A stretch of 64,000 nt of DNA from Mesocentrotus franciscanus. Taxonomy: Eukaryota; Echinodermata; Echinoidea; Camarodonta; Strongylocentrotidae. Positions 46,800 to 57,599 of the stretch are shown in pieces. The stretch is taken from contig CP137681.1 in assembly GCA_037976565.1 (NCBI GenBank), forward strand, positions 29,257,127 through 29,321,126. The letters run 5' to 3'. Under the pieces are notes generated by a model. The model searched no databases. It saw only the letters and a list, made by a program, of their open reading frames with translations, and was not told the DNA's origin. The position numbers and the translations under genes were made by a program. Position 1 is the first letter of the stretch; each line of letters begins with the position of its first letter.

Positions 46800-47690
46800 C
46801 GAGGAGCAGTGGTGTAATGAGCAAAAACGTTTGGGGGCAGAAAAAATCTGCATCACCACCACTCTTACATGTTACATGCAGGCCCTGCAGAACGTTTTCA
46901 AAGTGGGGGGCTAAAGTATTTACGATCAGGTAGAGCAAAGCTAGCGAAGCAAGTGGAGCGTAAATTGATGTGGGGTCCAGGGGCAGAGCCCCTTGAAACT
47001 CAGGGGTTTTAGGCATTTAATTAAGGTCAGATGAGCATCCAGGGACCCGCCTTAGGGCCCTGGTGGGGTCCAGGGGGCAGAGCCCCCGGAAGCTCAGGGG
47101 TTTTAGGCATTTCATCACGGTCAGATGAGCAACCAGGGGCTCGCCTTAGGGCCCTTGGTGGGGTCCAGGGCAGAGCCCCCGGAAGCTCAGGGAAAAATCA
47201 TTCCATTTCAGCAACATTTGTAAATCACTGGTATCGAATTAGAAATAAACCACGTTTGAATTTTATTTGGGGGAACTGCCATCAGTACGCAAGTGCGAGG
47301 GAGCAGAGTGAACGAGAGGGGTGAAGGTGACGGAAGTGACTACCCCCTCACAGGTTTTTGAAGTTTTGTTGTATTAAAAAATTACATTCCTTAGCAAAAC
47401 TATAGTATAAAAACAAGCAATATACTTTTTCACACTTCACTTTTCTCGGTAGTTACTTGTACATTTTGAAGGATATTATGCGAGGGAGCGTAGCTACCGA
47501 GTGAGAAGATTTTGCATTTTTATTTGTCTAAACGCTGCACTCTTCGGCCCTCCAGAGCCTAAAAGTGTGTTGCAGCCTTTAGTCAGTATTTGCTATACAT
47601 TTTTGGGGGGCACTTTTCAAATTTTCAGGGGGACAATCCCTAAAACTGAGGGGACGTGTCCCCCTGCCCTGCCCCTACAGAATATACACC
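46800..47690. repeat. Mosaic of repeats including a ~105-bp tandem duplication
   Basis: Positions ~46,975-47,190 hold about two copies of a ~105-bp unit (GGTGGGGTCCAGGG, CAGAGCCCC, CTCAGGGGTTTTAGGCATTT, GTCAGATGAGCA). 46,808-46,915 is related to the inverted segment at 8,040-8,220. The C/G-run-rich part near 47,600-47,680 is unassigned. Confidence 0.65.
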
Positions 47691-47817
47691 TTTCTTTTAA
47701 AAATCAAGCTGACATTGATCATAATGGCTTTTCTTTGTTGATGTGACATGAGATTTTGTGCTTAAAGAATGAAAATCTGTAAACATTGATGAGGCAACAG
47801 GCTTAGATGATATTTAA

Positions 47818-48109
47818 AGGAAACCTCACCCCAAGAAATAACTTTCGACTTATTCTGAGAGATTTATTAGATTCTTGCCCATTAATCTACAAGTCTTTCC
47901 AACTAAAGCTTGGTGCATGATACACGTACAGCTTTAACTGGTACGTCACATTTCAAGAAAGTCATGCTAAAAGGCATCACATCATGCCAAGAATATCTTC
48001 ATTTATATATCTCTTGTACATTTTCATAAGGAATAATGTACATCAAAGGGCAGGAATACATCTTATTTTTCAGAATACCTACACTTATTCTTTGGGGTGA
48101 GGTTTCCTT
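47818..48109. mobile_element. TTAA-flanked TIR element, family 7, inside the fossil LINE
   Basis: TTAA is at 47,814-47,817 and 48,110-48,113. The ends are AGGAAACCTCACCCCAAGAA on the left and AGGAAACCTCACCCCAAAGA on the right (other strand). 292 bp, non-coding. It splits the reverse transcriptase reading just after its palm entry motif. Confidence 0.9.
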
Positions 48110-48524
48110 TAATTATATGTTATTAAAATTGGCTGCACCTATCATTAGTATAAAAAACAATCACCAAACTTTTTAATATATCTCTCTAATTTGGAGTAAT
48201 TCCTGAAGAATGGAAGCAGGCCAGGGTTACCCCCATTCACAAACGTGGGAACAAAGACAATGTGAATATCATCTGATAACGATCCTAGCAACAATCATGA
48301 AGGTGTTTAGAAAAGACTGTGCACACCTAGTTACATGACTATTTGTTGGATTTGGACTTGTTTACTCCTCGCCAGTCATGTTTCCGGAAGGGTTATTCCA
48401 CTAATACTGCATTGGCATATATTAGTGACTACTTATACAGTAATATGGGTAGTGGTAGACTAATGGATTTGATTTGATTCCATGAACCATCGCAAGTTAT
48501 ACGGTGTTCACAATAATGTATTGA

Positions 48525-49180
48525 AATGGTTTTAATCTTATTGATAGATCACACTCAGTGAGAAGTATGAAATTGCGATAAAATGAAAGATAAAATCTGA
48601 GATAAAAAGTGGTCTCAGAAGAATATTTTATAAAGATAAAATAAAAGATTTTAGAGATAAAATCATGCTCAGAATACCACCCAAGAAGTTTTCAAATACT
48701 GGTCAACTGCGATAACTTGGAATAAGGGAAGCACACATCTGTGATTGCAGATTAGTTTGGCCTGTAAAAGCTGAGCACTAATTTTAACACCACTTGATAG
48801 ACGAAGAGTGACGGCTTGAAGACAGAACTACCAGATGAAAGGCCTCAAGCTGTTTGGTAAGAACGGCTCTACATGTACATGTTGCAGGATCTGTAAAGAA
48901 ACCATAATGAAACTCACATTGTCATAAACAAATTGTGTTATTTCAATAAAATCCAAACTAGTACAGATGACTTGCCTTATGAGATTGGTATATATCTATA
49001 TATATATATAGACTACAAGTACACCTTATTGATATCATCATCTTACACCATTTTTGTATTCACTGCTGAAAAAAAAATAGAGTTCGGACTAAGTCTGAAG
49101 CGGAAGCTACCTACTTAATCCACACCTAAAAACATGCAACCTTTCATAGTAGCTAGAGTGTAACACCTCCCATGCGCATT
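48525..49180. other. Unassigned intronic DNA
   Basis: A GATAAAAT/AGATAAAA word is repeated at 48,575-48,665. No exon recognised. Confidence 0.4.
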
Positions 49181-49204
49181 TAGGTCACCCCCCCCCCCCT
49201 GAAC

Positions 49205-49715
49205 AATAGGTATTATCAGAAAGGGAAAGGGGCACGTATCATTGTTAAAAAGGAAATTATCATAGGTGAAAAGGGACACTAATGAGAATTAAAAAGGGGC
49301 ACTTATAATCAAGGAAAATGTGCATTAGCTGAAAGAAAAGGCGCACAGATCAGATTTCAATATGAGCATTTATCGGAGGTGAAAAAGGACACTTATCAGA
49401 GATGAAAAGAGCACTTATCAAGAGGGGAAGGGGCACTTGTAAAAGTAAAACCAGTATCTCTCAGATTTGAATAGGGGCAATTATCGGAGGTGAAGGGGGC
49501 ACTTATCTGAAGTGAAAAGGAGTTACTTCACCTGAAAAGGGGTACTTACTAGAGATTAAAAAGGCACTTATGAGAATGGAAACTGGACACTTATTGCAAA
49601 GGAAAATGGGAACTTGTCAAAGGAAAATGGGCATATGTCAAAATAAAAGGGCACTTATCAGAGGTGAAATGGGGCACTTTTGGGGTACTTGGAAAAGTGG
49701 GGAAGGGGCGGGTAT
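49205..49715 (+). repeat. Degenerate minisatellite GGGGCACTTATCAGAGGTGAAAA
   Basis: About eighteen diverged units of roughly 25-30 bp built on GGGGCACTTATC and GAGGTGAAAAG, head to tail. Confidence 0.85.
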
Positions 49716-49719
49716 TTTG

Positions 49720-50060
49720 TCTGCAAGATTTAGACTAATATTCGCTAAATATGAATTAAACACTTCTGCTTTTACTATCATTGAGCAGAACATTCCTGAA
49801 ATAAAGTAGACTGTTTTTCTCGCACTATACACCAAACAGAAGGAATAACACGTGTAATTCGGAAAGTATGATATCATCATCATCTTGAAGTAAACAAAAA
49901 CTATTTAAAGATATGCTTAAATATACACAGGCGTAGATCCTGGTGGGGATGGGGGAGATATGGAGATGATTTCAGTCAAACTTTCTTCAATTTAAATTTA
50001 TCAAATTTCCATCAAAGGTACGTACCCATCAGATTGCACTATTTGAAGTGAAATTTGCAA
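49720..50060. other. Unassigned DNA before the satellite array
   Basis: No gene or element recognised. Confidence 0.4.
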
Positions 50061-50064
50061 AAGC

Positions 50065-51095
50065 TCCCTACTATATCAGACTGAAATTAAAGTTTTGTTT
50101 TCTCTTTATTTAATACAGAGCCTGTACTAAGTGAGCCCTCCCCCTCCCCATTCCCAATCATGATTGCCAATCATGTTTCCCCACTCTTCTCGACTATGAA
50201 AAGTCCGATTGAAATTACTTTCGTTTTCCCTCTATTAAATACAGAGCCTGTACTAGGCGAGCCTCCCCTTTCCCCATACGCCAATCACATTTTCTTACTC
50301 TTTCTCGACTATTATAGTTCCTACTGAAAATTAAAGTCTTGTTTTCTCTTTATTTTATACAGAGCCTGTATTAGATGAGCCCCCCCCCCTCTTCCCCATT
50401 TAATACAGAGCCTGTATTAAGCAGGCCCTCGCCCCATCCCCCATTCCCTCTTTCTCGACTAAGAGTTCCGACTGAAATTACTTTTGTTTTCCTCTTTATT
50501 TAAAACAAAGCCTGTACTAGGCGAGCCTCCCCCTTTCCCCCATGGTTACGCCAATCACATTTCCCTACTCTTTCTCGTTTATTATACTTCCGACTGAAAT
50601 TAAAGATTTGTTTTCTCTTTATTTAATACAGAGCCAGTAGTAAGCAACCCCTACCCCCCCCCCATTCCAGATTTTAAAATAGAGCCTGAATTAAGCAAGC
50701 CTCCCCCCCCCCCATTCCCCGTGGCTACGACAATCACGTTTCCCTATTCTTTCTCGACTATGAAAAGTCCGACTGAAATTACTTTTGTTTTCCTCTTTAT
50801 TTAATACAAAGCATGTACTAGGTGAGCCTCCCCCTTTCCCCCTGTGGTTACGCCTATCACATTTCCCTACTCTTTCTCGACTATGATAGTTCTGACTGAA
50901 ATTAAAGTTTTTTTTTGTCTTTATATAATACAGAACCTGCATTAAGCAAGCCCTCCTCCCCATTCCCCTTGGCTACGCCAATCACATTTCCCTACTCTTT
51001 CTCGACTATGATAGTTCCGACTGAAATTAAAGATTCATATTCTCTTTATTTTATACAGAGCCTGTATTAGGTGAGCCCCCTTTAACCTGTGGTTA
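50065..51095 (-). repeat. Satellite array, reverse-oriented arm
   Basis: About ten units in the opposite orientation to the next feature. Each has ACAGAGCCTGTA, GCGAGCCTCCCC, CCAATCACATTTCCCTAC, TCTTTCTCGACTA and CGACTGAAATTA, then TTTATTTAATACAG. Spacing is mainly ~110-130 bp, with a shorter ~45-bp version. Confidence 0.92.
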
Positions 51096-54000
51096 AGCTT
51101 AATACAGGCTCTGTATTTAAAAAAAGGAATAAATATCTTTAATTTTAGTCCGAACTGTCATAGTCAAGAAAGAGTAGGGAAAGGTGAGCAATAGCCAAGG
51201 GGAATGGGGAGGCTCACCTTATACAGGCTCTGTATTAAATAAAGATAATACAAATCTTTAATTTTAGTCGGAATTTTAGTCGAGAAAGAGTATGGGAATG
51301 AGAGGGAGGCTCATCTAATACAGGCTCTGTATTAAATAAAGATAATACAAATCTTTAATTTCAGTCGGTCGAGAAAAGTAAGGAAATGTGATTGGCTAGC
51401 CAGGGTAAAGGGGCTCACCTTATACAGGCTCTGTATTAAATAAAGATAATACAAATCTTTAATTTCAGTCGGTCGACAAACAGTAAGGAAATGTGATTGG
51501 CCTAGCCAGGGGTAAAGGGGGCTCACCTTATACAGGCTCTGTATTAAATAAAGATAATACAAATCTTTAATTTTAGTCGGAATTCTTAGTCGAGAAAGAG
51601 TGGGAATGGGGGATGGGGGCGAGGCCTGCTTAATACAGGCTCTGTATTAAATGGGAATGGGGGAGGGCTCACCTTATACAGGCTCTGTAATAAATAAAGA
51701 GAATACAAATCTTTAATTTTAGTCGGAACTCTCATAGTCTAAAAGTAGGAAATGTGATTGGCATAGCCAGGGGTAAAGGGGGGCTCACCTAATATAGGCT
51801 CTGTATAAAAAGGAAAATGAATGGGGGTCACCTAATACAGGCTCTCTATTAAATAAAGATAATACAAATCTTTAATTTCAGTCGGTCGAGAAACAGTAAG
51901 GAAATGTGATTGGCCTAGCCAGGGGTAAGGGGGGGCTCACCTAATACAGGCTCTCTATTAAATAAAGATAATACAAATCTTTAATTTCAGTCGGTCGAGA
52001 AACAGTAAGGAAATGTGATTGGCCTAGCCAGGGTAAAGGGGGGCTCACCTTATACAGGCTCTGTATTAAATAAAGATAATACAAATCTTTAATTTTAGTC
52101 GAACTCTTAGTCGAGAAAGAGTAGGGAAATGTGATTGGCGTAGCCAGGGGGTAAGGGGGTCACCTAATATACAGGCTCTCTATTAAATAAAGATAATACA
52201 AATGTTTAATTTCAGTCGGTCGACAAACAGTAAGGAAATGTGATTGGCCTAGCCAGGGGTAAAGGGGGCTCACCTTATACAGGCTCTGTATTAAATAAAG
52301 ATAATACAAATCTTTAATTTTAGTCGGAATTCTTAGTCGAGAAAGAGTGTGGGAATGGGGATGGGGCGAGGGCCTGCTTAATACAGGCTCTGTATTAAAT
52401 GGGGAATGGGGGAGGGCTCACCTTTAATATACAGGCTCCGTAATAAATAAAGAGAATACAAATCTTTAATTTTAGTCGGAACTCTCAAAGTCTAAAAAGT
52501 AGGGAAATGTGATTGGCGTAGCCAGGGGGTAAAGGGGGCTCACCTAATACAGGCTCTGTATTAAATAAAGATAATACAAATCTTTAATTTTAGTCAGAAT
52601 TCTTAGTCGAAAGAGTATGGGAATGGGGGTGGGGGGGGCGAGGGCCTGCTTAATACAGGCTCTGTAATAATTAAAGATAATACAAATCTTTAATTTCAGT
52701 CGGTCGAGAAACAGTAAGGAAATGTGATTGGCCTAGCCAGGGGTAAAGGGGGGGGCTCACCTATACAGGCTCTGTATTAAATAAAGATAATACAAATCTT
52801 TAATTTTAGTCAGAATTCTTAGTCGAGAAAGAGTAGGGAATGGGGGATGGGGGGAGGCCTGCTTAATACAGGCTCTGTAATAAATAAAGAGAATACAAAT
52901 CTTTAATTTTAGTCCGAACTCTCATAGTCGAGAAAGAGTAGGGAAATGTGATTGGCGTAGCCAGGGGTAAAGGGGGCTCACCTTATACAGGCTCTGTATT
53001 AAATAAAGATAATACAAATCTTTAATTTTAGTCAGAATTCTTAGTCGAGAAAGAGTGTGGGAATGGGGGATGGGGCGAGGGCCTGCTTAATACAGGCTCT
53101 GTATTAAATGGGGAATGGGGGAGGGCTCAACTTATACAGGCTCCGTAATAAAGAGAATACAAATCTTTAATTTTAGTCGGAACTCTCATAGTCTAAAAAG
53201 TAGGGAAATGTGATTGGCATAGCCAGGGGGTAAAGGGGGCTCACCTAATATAGGCTCTGTATGAAATGGGGAATGGATGGGGGATCACCTAATACAGGCT
53301 CTCTATTAATTAAAGATAATACAAATCTTTAATTTCAGTCGGTCGAGAAACAGTAAGGAAATGTGATTGGCCTAGCCAGGGGGTAAAGGGGGGGGGCTCA
53401 CCTAATACAGGCTCTGTATTATTGAAATACAAATCTTTAATTTTAGTCGGAACTCTCATAGTCTAAAAAGTAGGGAAATGTGATTGGCATAGCCAGGGGG
53501 TAAAGGGGGGCTCACCTAATATAGGCTCTGTATGAAATGGGGAATGGATGGGGGATCACCTAATACAGGCTCTCTATTAATTAAAGATAATACAAATCTT
53601 TAATTTCAGTCGGTCGAGAAACAGTAAGGAAATGTGATTGGCCTAGCCAGGGGGTAAAGGGGGGGGGGCTCACCTAATACAGGCTCTGTATTATTGAAAT
53701 ATCTTTAATTTTAGTCCGAACTCCCATAGTCGAGAAAGAGTAGGAAATGTGATTGGCGTTGCCAGGGGTAAAGGGGGCTCACCTAATACAGGCTCTCTAT
53801 TATACAAATCTTTAATTTCAGTCGGTCGAGAAAGAGTAGGGAAATGTGATTGGCGTTGCCAGGGGGTAAAGGGGGCTCACCTAATACAGGCTCTCTATTA
53901 AATAAAGATAATACAAATCTTTAATTTCAGTCTGTCGACAAACAGTAAGGAAATGCGATTGGCCTAGGCAGGGGGTAAAGGGGGTCACCTTATACAGGCT

Positions 54001-54290
54001 CTGTATTAAATAAAGATAATACAAATCTTTAATTTTAGTCGAATTCTTAGTCGAGAAAGAGTACGGGAATGGGGTACGGGGCGGGGCCTGCTTAATACAG
54101 GCTCTGTATTAAATGGGGAATGGGGAGGGCTCACCTTATACAGGCTCTGTATTAAAGAGAAAACAAATCTTTAATTTTAGTCGGAACTCGTAGTCTAGAG
54201 AGTAGGAAATGTGATTGGCGTAGCCAGGGGTAAAGGGGGCTCACCTAATACAGGCTCTGTATATTAAATAAAGAGAAATCTTAGGTTACC
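51096..54290 (+). repeat. Satellite array, forward-oriented arm
   Basis: Roughly thirty units. The long unit (~105-120 bp) reads TAATACAGGCTCTGTATTAA, ATAAAGATAATACAAATC, TTTAATTTTAGTCGG, GAGAAAGAGTAGGG, AAATGTGATTGGCGTAGCCA, GGGGTAAAGGGGGCTCACC. A short unit (~45 bp) has only the TAATACAG/CTGTATTA hairpin plus GGGAATGGGGGAGG. Long and short units alternate in a higher-order pattern; for example ~53,215-53,430 is almost repeated at ~53,477-53,695. The minus-strand frames over it are translations of the repeat. Confidence 0.95.
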
Positions 54291-54366
54291 CAATGCTACA
54301 TGAATGCAGCTAAATCTGAAGAATTATGTTCCTTATAAGTAACACTAAACCTTATCCGAACCCTAA

Positions 54367-54413
54367 GGCCTAACTCTAACCCTAACCCTAACCCTAACCC
54401 TAACCCTAACCCT
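54367..54413 (+). repeat. Interstitial telomeric tract (CCCTAA)n
   Basis: About seven uninterrupted CCCTAA units (TTAGGG on the other strand), preceded by degenerate ones (CCGAACCCTAAGGCC, CTAACTCTAA). It lies ~75 bp after the satellite array ends. Confidence 0.95.
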
Positions 54414-54419
54414 AGGTCT

Positions 54420-55750
54420 ATGACGTTTATGTACATAAACCCTATTTATTGGCCCCTATTGGCATGAATTGTGGGGAATTCTAAAGTTAAGCCGAGTAAT
54501 CTACTAAATTACTGTTTAAAATCAACTGTTCTCAGCCTGAATGTCCGGATAAACAACCTGTTTATCAAAAACGACGTGAACTGGTGATCTATGTGCTCGC
54601 GTACTCTCTTCGAACAGCAGCTTCCCTCTGCCAGAGTTCTGGGGAGCTTGCTGATTAGATCTACGTTATTCACAACACACACATCACAGAAAAGACGAAG
54701 ATCTTATCGATCATTTACCAATTGCTTACCAAAGTTGTTGATCAGAGCTTGAAGTCGAATACGATGACTAAACAAAATGATGGCTACCGACTTCCTTGCA
54801 TGTGTCTATCATGATTTTTGTGTAAGATTAGACACACTGTTCCACTCCAACTCGGTTCAGAATTGTGACAAATGTACTCGCTTTTGAGCCCATATGTTTA
54901 CACGTGAACTCATCACATTCGACCAAAGGAGGGCGTATTTTTAACACGTTAGAAATAACCCTTTTTCCAAATAGATTTTTAACACATAAAAGTGGGAAAA
55001 TATGGTTTTAAAATCCTATAAAAGCAAAATCTAACGTCTGTTTGATTTTTCAGAGTAGCATTTGAGCAAAAATAAAACAGATGTATGGTCAAACTAGCTG
55101 TATGAATTGACCCGAGCGCTGGTTCACAAATACAATCTCCCATTCATTCATACGCATTCTACAGAGATGCCTTAAATTTCACCATGTAATATTTTAGTTG
55201 CCAAAACTAAATTTCCTTTTATTTCAACAAAAAACGAAAAAAAGTTGTTAAATAATCAATTTTATAGCATTCATCTATAATTTTCATCGAAAAATTTGAA
55301 ATTATGAAGGAAACTAAAACCTAAAATGTGTTTCACAATTACAAATTTTATAGATGCGCTATTCGTCCAAAAAAAATATTTATTATGGAAAAAATTAATT
55401 AAAAATATTTCCTTGCATAATTTCAGGGAAAAAATTATCAATTTTGTTATTTTTGCTCTATTCTTTGTGCGGAGCACCATCAATTCTTACCGCACTACTT
55501 TTAATACTATTACAGATATGTTTTAGTTTTAGGGAGTAAAAATGTTTTTTTATAGTAATGTACATACTTAACTAGTATATTGTTCATCTTGTCTTTTTTG
55601 CAATTTTTCGAAAACTGAAAAACGAATTGAAAAATCATTTAAATGATCAAAAAGGAATAAAAAAGCTCATTATATCTCTTTTGGAGAATATGGAATTCGT
55701 CAAGAAATGAAAAAGTTATGTGGCTTTACATAAAATTTGTTTCACAATTA
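54420..55750. other. Unassigned DNA between telomeric tract and GA microsatellite
   Basis: Two opposed short frames (around 55,271-55,526) are AT-rich with no recognisable domain. No exon is recognised. Confidence 0.4.
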
Positions 55751-55756
55751 CATGTT

Positions 55757-55758
55757 AA

Positions 55759-55792
<34 letters not shown>

Positions 55793-55862
55793 GGAGACAG
55801 AGAGATAGAGGGAGAGAGAGAGAGAGAGAATGAGGTAGAGGGAGAGAGAGAGAGAGAGGGTC
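55757..55862. repeat. (GA)n microsatellite
   Basis: AGAGAG runs with GGGAGA and AGATAG interruptions. Further GA-rich sequence is at 56,300-56,330. Confidence 0.95.
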
Positions 55863-55966
55863 ATCAGACACAACATTTAGAGAGGGGCATGCAGAAAGCA
55901 AGATACAGGAAACTGTGAGAAAGACAAAAAGAGAGAAGGAGGTTGACAGGCATAGAACTAAGACCA

Positions 55967-56258
55967 GGGGGTGTTTCACAAAGACTAAGATTGACTTTAA
56001 GTTGGACTTAACTGTGGCAGGCCGTTCATGCCACTGGTTGCTCTCACTATTGGTCTCATCTCAATTATGATCTTTAGATAATATTTTTTCCTTCAATAAT
56101 GAACTATCAAAAAATGTATATTCTGTAGATTTGTGACCAAGATTTATACGTCCCTTGAGAAACCAATGCCAGGAATGGTTAGAGGAACTAGTGGTATGAA
56201 CTGCCTGCCATAGTTAAGTCCAACTTAAAGTCGATCTTAGTCTTTGTGAAACGCCCCC
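55967..56258. mobile_element. 292-bp TIR MITE with GGGGGTGTTTCACAAAG ends
   Basis: The left end GGGGGTGTTTCACAAAGACT and the right end (other strand) GGGGGCGTTTCACAAAGACT pair over ~60 bp, through TTAAGTTGGACTTAACT. No coding sequence. Its target duplication is unclear. Confidence 0.9.
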
Positions 56259-56499
56259 AGGACATGTCTGCAGGAAGAGGGACAGGAGATCATAAGAAAA
56301 AGAGACAGAGAGAGAGAGAGAGAGGGGGTCAATACAAAGCATGAATCATAATTAATAGACTAGGATTAAATCTTAGGCACATGAAACTGCATTTAATAAA
56401 TTTTACAAGTCTGATTTAGTGTGAGGTCATCAGCCACCATCTAACCATATGCCTTATTACTTCATGTATGTAGTATAGTGAAACAACAATGTAATAACA

Positions 56500-56820
56500 T
56501 TTGAACATATCTTTCCAATTAATTGTAGAGCAGTTTGTCATCCCGGTAGATTCAATAGCTTTTTGATAGAGTAAGAAGAAATGATAATGACATTAAATGT
56601 GAACACACCTTTTCTACTATAGAATAGTCTCCATGGTTATTGATAGCTTTGATTTCTACCAAGTGAGGTACTTTAAAATGGTATTAAGGAATTAAGGCAA
56701 AAATGCTAAAGAATAAAACTGAATGTAAACATACCTTTCCTATTATAGAGCAGTTCATCATCCCCGTAAATTCAATAGCTTTTTGATAGAGTAAGAAGAA
56801 ACGATAATGAAATGAAATGT
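56500..56820 (-). pseudogene. Three decayed partial copies of sulfotransferase exon 4
   Basis: At ~56,510-56,575, ~56,612-56,668 and ~56,732-56,790 the sequence repeats the 3' portion of the exon at 56,829-56,943 with its donor region (CCTTTCCTATTATAGAG, CATCATCCC, TTCAATAGCTTT), plus ~45 bp of intron (GAGTAAGAAGAAATGATAAT). The copies are head to tail with a ~100-120-bp period and carry stops or altered frames, so they are not usable exons. Confidence 0.75.
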
Positions 56821-56828
56821 GAACATAC

Positions 56829-56943
56829 CTTTCCTATTATAGAGTGGCTCGTCATCCCAGTAATTGTTGATAGCTTTGATAGCCTTCTCCCCAAGAGGCT
56901 TGTCAAGGAAATTAGCAACCTGAATCACGGCGGCTGTAAAATC
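56829..56943 (-). CDS. Cytosolic sulfotransferase, exon 4
   Basis: It encodes 38 residues (begins DFTAAVIQVANFLDKPLGEK) plus one base of a split codon. This is the segment after the 'YEDMKxD' motif, which in SULT proteins is a helix followed by 'FLGxxLSEE'. The acceptor is CTACCGTAG and the donor is GTATGT. It enters in phase 0, matching the exon at 57,505, and leaves in phase 1, matching the exon at 34,193. It ends 'YWDDEPLYNRK'. Compared with typical SULT1/2 proteins, about 20 residues between the helix and the R-K-G-like position appear absent. Confidence 0.8.
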
Positions 56944-57504
56944 CTACGGTAGAAAACAAAACAAAAATGAAAGAAAGTTTTTTGCATCTCAAAGGATATT
57001 CCTCATGATACATGTTTCTCTTTAAAATTGTGCGAACATCTAATTTGAAGAAAGCGAATGATCCCATCTCACATTTGGATAAGTAAACCAGCAAATATAA
57101 ATAGCATATTATGCTTATTTTGCTCGAAATCTTACAATCCTGTTTGAATGTAAAAATATAAAGTACTGACAAGAAGTTTTAAAGTGTTTAAATTATTACT
57201 GCTAAATGGTTTCTTGAATATAAATGCTAGTACTACATGATTGAAAAATAAAACTTTCTCATGTGTGTGTTTCCACAATAGTAGACACAGTAAGCTCAAG
57301 CAAGAATTGTTCTGTTGTCAATATCTTACAAACTCGCATTGTTTCCCTCATATATACTGTTTTTCACAGCAACACACTTTTACCAAATTTAATAATTCAG
57401 TGTTATATTAGTTGTGATGCAATTATTTGTGGCATGAATCATTCACAAATTTGAACATGTGCACAAAATATTTTTGATTTTACAGAACAAACAAAGATCC
57501 TTAC
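56944..57504 (-). other. Sulfotransferase intron (exon 3 to exon 4)
   Basis: Bounded by GTAAGG and CCGTAG on the minus strand; AT-rich, with no recognised element. Confidence 0.75.
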
Positions 57505-57599
57505 CTTTTTCACTTCTTCATAGTTTAGGAATAGAACATTCTCATGATGTCTAGTTTTCCAGAAGGTCAGAACATGATCAAAGTAGGAGCCATAACCCA
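57505..57599 (-). CDS. Cytosolic sulfotransferase, exon 3
   Basis: 95 bp: two bases finishing a codon plus 31 codons. It reads 'GYGSYFDHVLTFWKTRHHEN', then 'VLFLNYEEVKK'. This matches the SULT block G-S-W-F-D-H-V-x-x-W-W with the following V-L-F-L-x-Y-E-D/E-M-K motif, which leads into the dimer and PAPS-binding part. The acceptor is ATGACAG and the donor GTAAGG. The entry phase matches exon 2 (phase 1) and the exit phase matches exon 4 (phase 0). Confidence 0.9.

Larger units (their letters stand above)
46482..48520 (+). pseudogene. Fossil LINE reverse transcriptase, interrupted
   Basis: Three collinear fragments read as a non-LTR ORF2 linker and reverse transcriptase. 46,482-46,770 contains 'SELWKVLKILTPN' and 'FANAFNQFFASI'. 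About 47,775-47,813 contains 'NIDEATGLDDI', the palm entry motif. About 48,118-48,480 contains 'LLKLAAPIIS', 'IPEEWKQARVTPIHKRGNK' and 'YSTNTALAYISDYLYSNM'. Stops and shifts are frequent. The fragments are separated by a ~1-kb mosaic of other repeats (46,771-47,770) and by a TTAA element (47,818-48,109). It differs from the LINE at 13,661. It is old and inactive. Confidence 0.75.
34309..56828 (-). other. Putative ~22.5-kb last intron of the sulfotransferase gene
   Basis: It is bounded by a GTATGTTC donor (minus strand) and a TTTGCAG acceptor with compatible phase. It contains microsatellites, TTAA elements, SINEs, a fossil LINE, the 50-54 kb inverted satellite and a telomeric tract. A further exon inside cannot be excluded, nor can two separate sulfotransferase genes. 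Confidence 0.5.

Noticed and set aside
49570..49809. Met/Lys/Gly-rich plus-strand frame
   Set aside because: It is a translation of the GGGGCACTTATC minisatellite.
50065..54290. CRISPR-like array
   Set aside because: The repeats are ~105-120 bp units without unique spacers, in a eukaryotic intron, and they change orientation; this is satellite DNA.
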